64,000 nt of DNA from Owenia fusiformis (Eukaryota > Annelida > Polychaeta > Sabellida > Oweniidae): assembly GCA_903813345.2 (NCBI GenBank), contig CAIIXF020000012.1:6325001-6389000 (forward strand), given 5' to 3'. The translations under genes were made by a program, and so were the position numbers. Positions 22,374-37,400 of the stretch are shown here, piece after piece. The number at the start of each line of letters is the position of its first letter. The stretch's first letter is position 1. A model generated the notes under the pieces. That model was not told the origin of the DNA, ran no database searches, and saw only the letters and a list, made by a program, of their open reading frames with translations.

Positions 22374-22470
22374 TTTTTTGGATATTAATCTCAAGGGCAA
22401 GGACAACATTTGGTCCCTGATGAGCGACCATTGCAGAATGGACATAGCACATCATCGCAGTCCTCGTCAT
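22374..22470 (-). CDS. Gene B terminal coding exon, VWC-like tail (B22)
   Basis: Acceptor 'atttag'; coding part 22391-22470 with stop TGA. The peptide is DEDCDDVLCPFC, a short Gly/Ser stretch, KCCPCP. The pattern C....C..C...CC.C is the same terminal exon as in genes A and C, shortened at the end. A strong donor GTAAGT follows the stop by 17 nt, leading to the 3'UTR exon. Confidence 0.8.
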
Positions 22471-25400
22471 CTAAATGCAAATTGGTTTATACATATATTT
22501 CAACAACCTATGTATACAATTGTAGTCCTCTCCTGAGGTCAACTGGCGGCACAATTGTATATACCAATACTATAAACCTTGAAATTACTGTGGACCAAGA
22601 CCAGATATCAAGGTCAACAGTACGTGTTGAAAGAATAGAGAGGTTAACAATTGTTTTGTAAGTGTGAAGAATATTATCATTATCCCATGATTGCAAGGAT
22701 GTATATCGACTATCACTTGAAGATATATTTATATGTGGATCAAGTTTTTTCTTTTTTTATCAAAAAATCTCCAAACCATCGAATATCACTTCTTAAAAAA
22801 AAATTTTTTTAATTGTGAGAATTTTCAAATATTTGAGGCTTCGGCTTTATTAATGATGGACAGCGCCGTGATGGAGCATTCTGTGATTAAAATTTCCCGA
22901 CTGTTTTCAAAAATAATTAAACATCATCAGTCTCAAATGGATCCGACATTTTTACATCAGTCTTGATGCGCACTTGATAATGATGTTTGATAACAACAAA
23001 TAAGCACGTACAACAATAGCAATGATCCCAAGCAAATATCTTGAACTTTTCGCCACGTGGACAAGACTTTATTATTTCCAAACCATCTGAGATCTTCTCA
23101 CACTTGAAAAGGTTGTTTTGATACGGTTGATGCCAGGTTGCGTCGATGCAGCACCATGGAGGAGAAGCGTCATATTTCCAGTGACTCCTCGGAGGACATA
23201 TCTCTGAAAAGAAAGATATAAATTGGAGAGCATTGACAAAATCATTTTGAACACTTACATAACATTTGATATTTGAAACCAGGTTTCTGTTAGTAAGACA
23301 GCTGAGTTATTATATATACGTACGTATAATGGTGAACATATCGTCCTTTCCCTTAGAGTTTGAATTCTGTTTCAATTTTATGTTTTAATTCCTTTATGGG
23401 ATACCGTAATGATATACGGTCAAGTTTCCTAATGAAGATATGTTTATCTCTTAAGGACAGAAACGTAGTGGTATTTGTTTTGGAATTATAATTTGATTCT
23501 CACGGCAAGGTGGATTGTCACAGGGTCTGTAGCAAGTCTCGATTGAGGCACCATTGCATTGATATGGACCTAATACAATTCGTTTCGTTCGGGTTCGGGT
23601 CCCATATCTCTTTCCTTGCCCGCATGTTGCTGAACATCTACCAAAGTCTCTACATGGTCCCCAATCATTCCATCTACAACCTATAGTAAAGGTGAGCCCG
23701 TTTAGACTATAAATTATATGCACTCTTTGAGAGCTATTATTTTTGATTTAACATTTTTTTTATTATTAATGTTTTTATTATTCTTAAATCATAGTAATTT
23801 ACAAAGTACAAGAAAGCAAGACCAATCGCCATTTGGCATTACAGGTCGCTTTAACATAAATATAGTTTAGAAGCAAGTAATAATAAAACAAAAAAAGTGC
23901 ATAAAACTATTGAAAAGTTTTGTTGTTGATTGCTTAGTTGCTTAGTTGTTGGGGATATTTTGGTCCAGGAGGTTTGGGCAAGTTTTAGATTCTCAATGGG
24001 TAAATGTAACATGATCTAACAAAGTTGAGCACAATGTTAAGAAGTAAGTTTTGTGAATCACGGCTAAGGGTATTTTCATAGAGGAGATATTTGACTTGAT
24101 CATTTCGGTTGGTGTAGATGTTCTCATCATAGAGAAGGTTGTTTTGTCTAAGTGCAGTAATCATGTTTGTCCTATCATCAGTATGGCGGGGGCAAGAAAG
24201 GAGAAAGTGCTTAGTATTTTCAGGGGATCCACATGGACACTTGTTGTCGGTTACACCAATAAAATTATGAGAGAAAAAGTGTTCTTTTAAAAATAAATCG
24301 ACACGAAGTCTGTTTAAAATCTTCTCATTTGACCTTGTTAAGTTTAGCTTGGTTGTTGGAATGAAATTTATGTTTCGGAGAATTGTTGACCGAACAGCAT
24401 TTTTAAAACTAGAGATGGTTGGTAATTCTCTTATAAGTTGGCTAAGGTTGTTCCATTTTTTATAATATTTAAGACAGGGGCTTTAAGGAGTCTGATAGAA
24501 ACATTAGTTGGAATATTGTAAGGCATAGAATGTCTCAGTAGTCTGGTGGCTGGGTTTTTATATTTGTCAAATATGTCGCATATATATTGTGCTACATTTC
24601 TTTTGTTTATTTTGAACATTATCCGAACATTTTTTTCATTTCTCCTTTGACTAAGGGTTTTCCAGTTAAGGCATTGAAGAACTTTGGAGGTATCTGAGCC
24701 ATGAAGAACACCTGCACATATTACACCTGCTTGATAGTGCAATTTATCAAGTTTTGCTAATAGGGCTAATGAGGCAGACCCATACAAGGCACTGCAGTAG
24801 TCAAAATTTGATGCTACATAGGAGCTATACATTGTTTCAAGGTGTTTGGATCTTACACTATTTGACAGATACTTGAGTGGATTAAGGAGTTTTTGAACTT
24901 TCCGTGAAAGATAGTTAATATGGTCTTCATAAGTCAAATTTTCATCAAGGATAAATCCAAGATGTTTGTGTGAAGTTTTACATGGAATGACTTCTCCGTC
25001 AAAATAAAGTGGCGTTTTTTGGAAGTTTTTGATCCGGTTTGAGTGGAATATGACTTGGGCACTTTTGGAAGGTTTGAATTTAAGGAACCATTTCTTTGAC
25101 CACAGATTAATTTTATTAAGATCATTTTGAATCTGATCTGTTTGAGCATTTGATGGATGAAAAAATGAATATAGAGATGTATCATCAGCATATATGTATG
25201 CTTCAGAGTCTAAGTTGTCTGGGAGGTCATTTATATAGATGAGGAACATGAGGGGGCCTATTACTGAGCCTTGAGGAACACCAGAGTTTATGAAGTTGTT
25301 GTCTGAGAATTTAGAATGTTGGTCATTGATTGATACACAAACTTTTCTATTCCTCAGGTAAGAATCACAAAGATCAATTGTTTTGCCGTTAATTCCATAA

Positions 25401-28400
25401 GATTTCATTTTGTGTATTAAGAGCGAATGCAGGACGGTATCAAACGCAGCCGAAATGTCGAGATATACCGAGTTAATACAGTTTCCTTGTTCCATTTGAT
25501 GATAAATATAGTCAGTTATTGCTAAAAGTTGAAGTTCTGTGTTGTGGCCTGGGAGAAAACCTGACTGAAACTTGTATAAGAGGTCATTATCCATAAGGTG
25601 TTTCATGATTCTAGCATGGAGTACCTTTTCAAAAATTTTGGAGAAAGTGCTTAATAATGTTATCGGCCTATAGTTTTCAACGAATGACCGGTCAGATTTC
25701 TTATGAATTGGAGAAATATTTCCCAACTTCCAACAGTCAGGAAATTCTGACTTTTGGAAAATGAAGTTAAAAAGCGAAGAAAGTTGGATTGATAGAGTGG
25801 CTGAGGCAATTTTCACCATTCTGTTATTTATTCCATCAAGACCGCATGCTTTGTCACGTTCAAGAGACTGTATGATTTTATTTATTTCATCAGGTGTTGT
25901 CGTAATATTGTCAATTTCTTGATTGCACCTTTTTGGAAAATTAGGAAAGACCATATCCCCATGAAGCTCATCATGGTGATATTTGCCAGAGAAAAGGTTC
26001 ATGAAAAGGTTGGCTTTTTCAGTGTCAGATGTAGCAATAGAACATGAAGTTTCACTTCTGAGACAAGGGAGACAGTCATTGAATTTTTTGGAGAGAAATG
26101 AGTTTACAATATTCCAATATTGCTTGCCCTTACATGTGGACTCATTAAGTTGTTGGACTAATTTGTCCTCATGAGTTAATTTTGCTTCTTTAATAAGAGT
26201 CTTTACATGCTCTGCTTGATTGGCATAATTTTCAAAATGAACAGGGTCATCATTTGATTTTGACTTACGAAAAAGTTTTTCTTTTTTTCTGATCTCAAGT
26301 TTGATTTTTTTGTTAATCCATGGCTGGTCATTTGCCTTGGTTATGTAAGTTTTCTGCGGAATGTTATTGGAAAAATGTCAAAAACATCGCGAGTAAAGTT
26401 TTCAGTAGTTAAGTTCACATTTTCATTGTTATTTATGAAAATGTCGGTCAAATCGATATCGCTGATATTTGAGTTTATTTTATCTACATCTCCAAGATCA
26501 TAATTCCATATTGTTTTTTTAGTCACATGTTTTTTGTCTAGTTTAAGTGGAAGAGTGGTCAAAATTGTTGAATGATCAGTGTTTCCGATTGGATCAATGA
26601 CTGATATTTCTTTAACCAGAAATGCTTTGTCTGTTATTGAAAGATCTATGCAAGTTCTTGAATTTCTAGTGATTTTAGTAGGTTCCTTGACTAATTGGAA
26701 AAGGTTAAGTTCTGAAAGTATGGTATCTAATTTTGCTCCTTTTGAATCAGTTGTTCCTTCATTCCACCACTTTTTATTTTTGCAATTAAAATCTCCATTT
26801 ATGATCAAATAGTCACATTTAAATTTGGAGGCAAGTTTTAAGTTCTCTTTAAACTCTTCAAAATAAGCCGCTTCTTGGATTGCATTCATGCTAAGGGAGC
26901 GATAATGCACCCCATATAAAACAGATGTGTTTTTTAATTTAACATTTACCCACAGGCTATTTTAAACAACCTATAGTAAAGGTGAGCCCGTTTAGACTAT
27001 AAATTATATGCACTCTTTGAGAGCTATTATTTTTGATTTAACATTTCATTTACATTTTGTTAATGTCGAATTTTGCTGCTACTTCTATTAAAAATTAAGT
27101 TGAACAATACGTTAAGAAAGTTATGATCAATAACCAAAATAATTTAGGTGACCAAAAAACTAATACACAAATTAGAATTGAAATCAAACCTAAACTAAAA
27201 AAACAGCAACTCCACGGAATAGCAAATTCCACAGAACAAAATATGTTTTGAGAAATAGCGGCCATATAAAATTTGAACCAAATCCATCCACTGGTTATTG
27301 AGTTATCAAAGATTATTTTTTTATGAAACATTGTGGCCACCTTTAAAAAAATTTCTTGGGAAGAGCTCCTATGTTCGTAGGCATCGGCATATAAAATTTG
27401 ATCCAAATCTGTCTGCTGGTACTTGAGTTATCAAATACTACATTTTTTTATGAAAATGGCGTAACATTTTATAAATAGCGGCCATCTTGAAAATTTCTTC
27501 TCGAGCAAAGCTTCTTTAATTCTAGGCATCAGCATATCAACTTGAAATGAAAAATAAAATGAAAAATGGCGGTCATTTTGAAATTCGGCTGACATCTTTG
27601 AAATTTCCTCTGAAGCAGATCTCCTTCTTCCTTGGACACCAGCATATAAAATTGGAACCAAATCCATCCACTGGTATTTGAGTTATCAATGATTACGTTT
27701 TTACAAGAGATGGCGGCCATTTTGTAATTCAGTGGCCATCTTGAAAATGTCTTCTTGAGCAGACTTCTTTGTCTCTAGGCAACAGCATATAAAATTTAAC
27801 CAAATAAGTTGACTAGTATTTGAGTTATCAAAGATTACGTTCTTTTACGAAAAATGGTGGCCATTTTGAAATTTAGCCGCCATCTTGGCATATGCATGTG
27901 AAATTTGAACTAAATCCATTCACTAGTATTTGAGTTATCAAAGCTTACGATAGCATATAGAATTTGAACCAAATCGGTTCACTAGTATTTAAATAATCAA
28001 AGGTTATATTTTTTACAAACAATGGCCGCCATTTTGATTTTAGAGGCCTTATTGAAAATTCCTTCTCGAGTAGAGGTCCTACACCCATAAGGCATGAGGT
28101 CATAAAATTTGAATCAAATCCGTCAAAAGGTATTTGAGTTATTGCCCGGGCGGACGGACGAACGGATGGACGAGCGGACGAACGGACAGACGGATTTCCT
28201 ATAACTTCGTTCGGTGGGAAAAAAATGTGCTCTGTCAATTAATGTCATATCTGTGCACGTCTCTTCTTATATGATCAGGGAATACTATTCGATGTGAAAA
28301 TATCATTTTATACTCACCGCAAGGTGGATTGTCACAGGGTGCGTAGCAAGTCCTAATACATATCGTTTAAGATTGCAAGTCTTAATGACCACATCTCTTC

Positions 28401-31400
28401 TCATATGACCAGGGAATACTATTCGTTGTAAAAATATCATTTTGGTCACAGGGTACGTAGCAAGTCCCAATACCTTTCTATTAATCTTCTCATATGATCG
28501 TGGAATACTATTCGATGTGAAACTATCACTTTATACTCACCGCAAGGTGGATTATCACAGGGTCTGTAGCAAGTCTCACTTGAGGCACCAATGCATTTTG
28601 AACACCCTGGTACATTTTGTTTTGTTCGTGTTCGAATTCCATATCGTTTTCCTGGTCCACATGTTGAAGAACATCTTCCCGAGGCTTGACATTGTCCCCA
28701 ATTACTCCATCTGCAGCCTATATTATAAAATAAGTTTTTAATTATAAAGAGGTCTTTTGTTTATATTCCGCAAATATCGCCAGGTAATTAAATTAATAAA
28801 TTAATCATCAGGTTTGTTTTAGATGGACGCAATAAAACTAGTACCGTGGGTACTGGGCTCACATGGTGTTGCTCAAAAGTGAATGATGGCTAAAATGACA
28901 GAAAAAGCGGATATAATATTTTGCTGATTTTTTGTAACAAAATTATTTCAAGCCAATTGCCACTATTTTGGACTGACTGAGAGACAGATGGACAAATCGA
29001 TGTTAAGTAAATTGGCTGAAAAAACGGATATAATTTTTGCCAATTATTTGTAACAAAATTATTTCATACAACTACTGTTTACAGTAACATGGCTTTTTGC
29101 AATGCAGGACACCTGAAATTATTTGTAAAGCTAGGAAATGGGCCAAAATTGAATTTCGCGAGACAAAAATGGCGACCATTTTGAAAATAGGCAAGCTTTT
29201 GAACCAGGAGTCATAGGGGAGTTTTTTGTATTGATGTTGAACAAAAATAATTTGAAACTGGAATCCTATCGACAGAGGTTTTAAGCAAATGGTCCAAAAG
29301 ATGATTTCGCGAGACCGATGGACAAATCAATGTTAACTAAAATGGCTGAAAATAAAAAAACGGATATAATATTTTGCCGATTTTTTGTAGGAAATTATTT
29401 CATACAACTACTCTTTACAGGAAGGAAATGGGCCAAAAGTGAATTTTGGGAGACAAGAATGGCGACCATTTTGACAATAGGCGAGCTTTTGAACCAAGAG
29501 TCATAGGAGAGTTTTTTGTATTGATGTTGAACAAAACTAACTGAAAACGGGAGTCCTATCGACAGAGGGTTGAAGGAAAATGGTCCAAAAGTGGATTTTG
29601 CGAGACAGATGGACAAATCAATGTTAACTAAAATGGCTAAAAATAAAAAAAAATGGATATAAGTTTTTGATGATTTTTCGTAACAAAATTATTTCATACA
29701 TCTAGTCTTTACATTGACATGAATTTTTACAATGTATGACACTTGAAATTATTTGTAGAGCTAGGAAATGGGTCAAAAGTGAATTTCGCGAGACAAAAAT
29801 GGCGGCCATTTTGAAAATAGGCGAGCTTTTGAACCAGCAGTCATAGGGGAGTTTTCTGTATTGGTTTTGAACAGAAATAACTTAAAACAGGAATCCTATC
29901 GACAGAGGTTTTAAAACGTGCCACTGTTTTTGACGGAAAAGTGAATTTCGCGAGTCAGATTGACAAATCAATGTTAACTAATATGGCTGAAAAAAATGGA
30001 TATAAATTTTCGCTGATTTTTTGTAACAAAATTATTTCATATAGTACATGTATAGACTTATTACTATAAATAAAAAATAAAAACAAACAAAAACAAACAT
30101 ACACTCCCCTCCATAAGTTTGGCAACCTTTTTTCCCCCATTGAACTACGTGTTAAAGCCTCTTTACCTTTGAATTCTTATTTACTTAACCTGCGATGAAA
30201 ATACTTATACTATTGATGGAAACGTAATATGACTTTAATTCCAATACCTCCAAATTTTCTCAATTTTTTCCTCAATTACAGTAGGTCTAAAATTGATGAT
30301 GAATTTGATGAATTTTTGAAAATCGACATTCCCATGTTAACCAATGGGAAATGGTAGGTTTGCCGCAAGTCATATGACAGAATATCCATCCATCCGAGTC
30401 CTTGCAAAAAATACGAGTTAGGCAGGTAATTGAATTTGCTAACTTTATTTAACAAAAAATTGATATGTTTCTTCAGGTTCAACAAAGTTATAGGGCTTTA
30501 AAGTCAAAATTGTTTTTCAAAAAACCTCTCCCATTGAAATAACACAGGAGGCGAAAAATTCTTTTCAAAAATGACTTTGAAGCGCTGTAACTTTAATATT
30601 CATCAAATAAACTAAACACTTAGTGTTCAAAAAAGTTAGACAATTCAATTTTCTATATAAAAATATTTTTTGCTCAATCTTTTACTGAAAAGATATCCCG
30701 ATTTCTGATTTACCCCGAACCCTCCATTTCCCATTGGATTACATGGGAATGACGATTTTCAAAAATTCATCAAATTTATCATCAATTTTCGACCTATTGT
30801 AATTGAGAAAAAAAATTGAAAAAATTTGGAGGTATTGGAAATTAAGTCAAGTTACGTTTCCATCAATATTATAAGTTATTTCATCGCCGGTTAAGTAAAT
30901 AAAAATTCAAACATAAAGAGTCTTTGACACGTAGTTCAATGGAGAAAAAAGGTTGCCAAACTTATGGAGGGGAGTGTATATCTACTCTTTACATTGACTT
31001 GGATTTTTACAATGTAGGACATCTTAAATTATTTGTAAAGCTAGGAAATGGGTCAAAAGTGAATTTCGTGAGACAAAAATGGCGGCCATTTTGAAAATAG
31101 GCGAGCTTTTGAACCAGGAGTCATAGGGGAGTTTTCTGTATTGATGTTGAACAGAAATAACTAAAAACAGGAATCCGTTCGACAGAGGTTTTAAAACGTG
31201 CCACCATTGTTGACGGACGTACGGCCTGACGCACGCACGCACGCACGGACGCACGGACAGACGGACAAGTGAGCGATTGCAAAAGCTCACCATGTGAGCT
31301 AAAAAAAACACGAATAAACAAAATGGGCAACAATTAAATTGAAATAAAAATGATAGAGTTAAATCTATTATAGCTTGGTTTCTTTTATATACATTCCTTT

Positions 31401-34400
31401 TTATTTTTATCTCACCGTTAGATGGATTGTCACAGGGTGTGTAGCAAGTCTCACTTGAGGCACCGATGCATTTTGAACACCCCGGGACATTTTGTTTTGT
31501 TCGCGTTCGAATTCCATATCGTTGGCCTGGTCCACATGTTGAAGAACATCTTCCCGTTGCTTTACATTGTCCCCAATTACTCCATCTACAGCCTACATTA
31601 TTAGATAAGTTGAAAATTAATTATATAGATATGACGTGCACGGACCTGGGGACAATTCGGGAAATACGGGGAAATGTCACCATTACACCCCAGTCACATT
31701 TGTCGTACGGCAGTCGTACATCGACCGCATATCAATTTAATCAGTGAATTTCTGTGGCGAGAGCGTTGGAAATCTACGCTCGCCTTGCGGTCTCCGCACG
31801 GTGTATGCACATTTTTACAGGCCGCAGGGTAGGCGTAGAAATTATAACTCGGAGTTATAATATTTTTTTAATTTCTGCGGTCCCCGTAGAAATCAACAAG
31901 TCGTAGCCAGATTGCAGAAAGGTTCCACGGCGGCCGCACGTCGGGCTTACGGTCGACTTGCGTCTGCCGCAGGGGTTTGATGGGTAATGTACCTTTGGAA
32001 ACAGGTTTTTGTCATCTTTGTTGTGAACAAGTTTGCAAGACGATTGACCCGATTTCCCGGAAGATCCAGCTCGGTTTTTGGGCTTGCAATAGGCAGAAGG
32101 TTCATAAATGTCCTTTTGATGTCTAATCCACGTATCCACAAATCACATATCATATATTATCATATTTATTCTGAAAGTGTCTGAGGCAAGTCAAAATTGC
32201 AATTTGTGAGAAGGGGTTTACAAGTTTAAAAATAAAGTAGATCACATCAACTTTTTTTGGGGAAAATTAGTATCACTGAAATGCGCATAAAAATACTTTA
32301 AAATGATATATGAAACACATGGTTAGCTTTTATAATAAGGCGGGGACTAACGCTTAACACCCTTGTCACATTTGCTACGGCCGCCGTGCGGTCTGTCATT
32401 TCTGCGGTCAGTAACATTTCTACGCTCGCCGTAGAATTTCTGCGGTCGGATACTTTTGCATTCCCTACGGCAGCCGCACGGCGAATTTTGATGATATAGA
32501 AACCAAGGTTGTCGTGCAAGGTTGCCGTGTGTTAAATGGTGAATCGCGGTCGCCGTACGGTCTCCCTACGGAAGGCGTAGTTTTTTTCCGGATACATAAG
32601 CAGATTCAACGTGGCCCTGCGACAAACGTACGTTGACCATACATTACAGCTGTACAAACGTAACTGCTCAGTTTCATTTTATTTACATCTAATATAGTAC
32701 AATTTAAAAATGATATTTATAGTGCTAGGATATAATATCAAATAGAAAGTGTCGAGTGAAACTAAGACCCCGAGTAACTTAAGGGAATCGGGTAACATAT
32801 TATTGAAACTCTAGTAAATGCCATTATACCATACCTCCAAAAAGGAGACAACGCATATTAGAGGAAAGGAAGAACAAAGATACCATTCCTGATGAATCGA
32901 GTGATGAAGAGGAACTTAATTTCTCTGATACTCAGAAGATTCTTCAGAACAATATTCTGTTATACAGGATCCCTCATTTTTGCGGCGTTTTGGTCCCCAG
33001 CTGTGAGAAACGCTTCTAGGTTAGTTGAAATTGAGAGAACATTTGAAATAATAATCAAAACACCACTAAAAGTTCACATTTTGTTCAATGGACCATGAGC
33101 ATTCATGACGTCACAGCTGCGTAACGACCACAGTTGGAATTTTCTTATATGGACGATTTTGAAGGCGAAGGGGATGAGCGAGACGTTTACCTTTATTTAA
33201 TCTTCTAATTTAAGATTTGAATAAAATATTAACTGCAAAATATTATCGGTTCATGGATTTTACAAATAATATTGAAATAAGAGCTGATTTACGAGACTTG
33301 AAAAAATGTAACGCATCCATTTTTTTTACCTCAGATTCCATGCATATCAATTTTTACTAACGCTTCAAGTAAATGTCCCGGCCGTTTTTAAAAATTCAAA
33401 AACATTTTAGAAAAACTGTCCTCGAGATCTTGCTACTTTGTGGATTTTATTAGGATTGAATAAGGATAAAGTATTTTATATCTAGGTTGACTAAACTTGA
33501 CAAAATGTAACGCTTGCCGTTTTTGACGTTATAAAGCTGTTTGCTCATTGTTTTATTTTGGCATTATGACGCCATAATGTTACGCTAATTGTCCCCAGTT
33601 TCGTGCGACGTGTAAGAGATCTTTAGCTTATAATCCGAAAATATTGCCTCCATCATTTTACACTCCCGATTTGATCAACAGTCCGTAGTTTGATTTAGAT
33701 TGAAATAATCAAAAACACGAATAAACGAGGTGAGCAAAAATTAAATTGAAATAGAACTTATAGAGTGAATCGATTACATCTTGGTTTCCTTATTCATTCC
33801 TGCATATAAATACAGGGTGTTCACTAAGTAATGGCACTAGGTCTCCCATTTCTACAGTTTTTAACCAATCCTTCTAGATTTTTTCACATATTATCAGGCA
33901 TGTAATAACTTTCATTTCTCATGAATAAAAATAGTTAATTTTATCGTATACATTTCGATTTTGTAACATGGTCCTTGACACAACATCTATAATGTCACAT
34001 CTAACAACAATTAGGAACATTTAATTCTGAGCATGCCACTTCTGCAAGTGATAAAATATATATATCCGGCACTCTAGGTCCATGCCCAGTGGATATAATA
34101 TTCACTTAAAAGTAATCTGTTTCTGCTTCAATGCATTTTTGTTGTTTAGCCACCCATTCTTGGAAAACATTAAGTTTGGCCAATCGAATCTTACTTAACT
34201 TTATTTCGAATCTGACTGCCCTTAGCATTTTTTTGTCATAATGAAACTGTTGATCCTTTAGGAGTCCAATAGCATGGAAATGTTGTACAATTTAATTTGG
34301 TGAAAAATGATTAAGGTCTACATTTTTAAATCTACTCTGCATTCTGTCCAATCTATATGGACTGCTTTAAAGTATGGCACCCATGTTGCTTGTTGCAACA

Positions 34401-37400
34401 AGTTTCCCATTTCCACAAAACCTGTTTTCTGATGACGTTTTTAACTTTTGCAGACTTTTCACATGAGACTCGTGGAGATCACAGACATCCTGAAGATCAT
34501 CTTAATTAGGACTATTATGAGGTCATACTGTGAATGAACAATACTATGAATGTAACCACTATACAGGACATATTTTGAATAACAAACTGGCATTAATTTA
34601 ATGGAGAATGCATAACTCAAAAATCATGTAAATCCCCACAATATAACCCATATTATCATATTATCAAAATTGAGTAAAATTGATGTCTGTGTCAACGCGC
34701 CTGTCATCAAGTTGCTATGGCAATCAATTTGTCATTGTCTTTTTAAGATATAAGTATTCCAATCGAAATTATGATTTTTATCTCACCGTTAGGTGGATTG
34801 TCACAGGGTGTGTAGCAAGTCTGACTTGAGGCACCAATACAATCAGGTGGACCTCCTAATACCATTTGTTTCGTTCGAGTTCGAGTTCCATATCTCTTTC
34901 CTGGCCCGCATGTTGAGGAACATCTTCCGGAGGCTTTACATTGTCCCCAATTACTCCATTTACAGCCTACATGAAAGTTAAATCTAATGACAACCTACAT
35001 TATAATTTATTGATTTTTCGAAAATATTGCCTGAAACATTCAACATTCTGTACGTTTAAGGCAGACCGAGTCCAAAACACATGTATTAATTGTTAGGAAA
35101 ACATAAATACGCAAATTCAAATAAAGAATAGAGATCAAATTTAAATGTTACAGTAATAAACTGTCTTTCAGCATCATTCCTCCCCATTTGTTCATCAAAA
35201 TTATATGTACTCAGATGAAGATGTGTACCAAAATGAATATTTCATTTAAATATATGAACACTAAAAGACAAACAAATATATAAGCACAAGTGCCAAAGGG
35301 AAAAGACCAAAAGTTGTAATGGAACTTAGCAAGAAAAATCAAACTTTAATTGCATACCAGTCAAGAAAAACAAACCCCATATAGCCCAAAACCATGATCT
35401 AACGTGAAAAGAAACAATGTCTAATACCCCCTTTCCCCCCACCATTCAAGAATCAATATCACAATCCAAGACCACAAGACCAAGGGACATTTCATTCATA
35501 CTGAAGTCATAACAATACATCCTTTTCAAAAGCCAACTTTTTCGGAAAATGTATATATCGTCTGAAATATTCTACTTTTCATTAATTAATGTCACTTAAC
35601 CCCCTACCACACTACCACACCAAACTAGTTCTTACCCGTTCTTGCCAGTCCTACGAAAACGTCGTGAAACGGGCTCAATCTGACTGTGGTCGGGAAATAT
35701 GTCTAAAATAATTAGCTACTTCGTTCATCATGAACAGTCTTCAATACGTCCATCTCATTCGCAGCTCGTTCAGGTCGCACAACGTCGGTGGGCAACGTCG
35801 TATAACGCGCCCCTTAGTCTAGAAGGTCACCATGACCTGATTACAGAACGGTATGGTCGCCATCGAATTTTGAATCGATTCGAAATTCTGAATCACATTC
35901 CCCGACCGGGAAAGTCCATGAAGTTCGTAAACAGACCGTAGAACGTTGTAGGTACGTTCATTCAGGGTGTCTTCCCATTTCGCCCCTTCCCACTTTGCCC
36001 CTTCCCATTTCACCCCTCATTTATTCCCATTTCGCCCCTTCCCATTTCGCCCCTACCCATTTCGCCCCTTCCCATTTTGCCCCTTTCCCAAACTGCCCCT
36101 TTCCCATTTCGCCCCCGTCCTATTATGCCCCCTTCCCATTTCGCCCCTCATTTCCCCTTCGCCACTCCCCAATTCGCCCTTTCCCAATTGGCCCCTTGGC
36201 CTGGGAAGGGACGAAAAGGGAAGGGGCGAAATGGGAATAAACCTTCATTCAGTTCCGCACATAGTTTAAAATCGATTCGGCAACGTTTTGAAGAACGCAG
36301 TGACAACTGGTTCCTGTGTGATAGCTACTTTTGTTAATTCGTTCATAAGCAGTTTTTAATATATGTTCATCTCGTCTTTATTCCGTCTGCAGTACGTTAG
36401 TATCAAGTTTAGATCGGGTAAAACTGTGCGTTCGTCTCGTCTACACAACGTATCCAATCAGTTCAATTACGTCCTTAATCACTTCAAACCAGTTGACAAT
36501 TAGTTGTACCTCGTTCTCAATACGTTCTTATATGTTCTTGAATTGTCCACCAAAATTCCATACGATTGATCTACACGGACATTCTGAGAACTTTATGAGA
36601 ACCTACTGTGAACCTTTATAAACGGGAAGGACGTTATTCGGTCGAGTTGGATCTGTCTACGAACAGAATGAACGAGCTACGAACGGACTAGATTGGATAC
36701 TCACGGCTGCAATTTACGCCTGACTACACAACGTCGTAATACGTCCCTAGTAGGATTGAAGTACGACACTTCCGTTCGTAGTGTGTCCCCAGTGCGTCCA
36801 GGTCGTCTTAAGTACGTTGTCACTCGTTCTGATTGCAGAACGTGACGATCACCAGAAAATATTGAGCATGCTCTAAGTTCTGGAGGACCTACTCGTTCGA
36901 GTAGTTTTATGAAGTTTGTAAACAGATCCCAAACGGTTTTTAGTGGGTTCTTAGTACGTCAAATCCGTTCGTGCACAGTTTAAGCCCGTTTTCGAGAACG
37001 TAGTGAGAACTAGTTTGGTGTGATAGTAGGGTAAGATCTCATTATGTAGGCCGTAGACGTAGAAATATAAAATTATAGATGGAACGATCGAATTGTTCTT
37101 TCAATATGAGTCTTGCTTCTAATGAATCATCGATCAAGGACGGTTACGTACAATAATTCGATGCTGAAATAAATAGTTGTTCTTACCGCAAGGTGGGTTC
37201 TCGCAAAGTGTATAACAAGGCTTGATTGAGGGACCATTGCACCTAGAGGAATCGCCCAGCCCTATTTGTTTCGTCCGTGTTCGAGTTCCATATTTCTTTC
37301 CAGTTCCACATGTTGAAGAACATCTTCCCGAGGCTTCACATCGTCCCCAGTCACTCCATCTACAGCCTACATTATGATTAAATTAATTATATATATTAAT

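Noticed and set aside
32892-33098. Plus-strand frame of 68 aa
   Set aside because: No recognisable motif, no neighbours in the same orientation, and a length expected by chance.
35967-36337. Overlapping proline/phenylalanine-rich frames in all three phases
   Set aside because: They are read-through of the 15-bp minisatellite, not genes.
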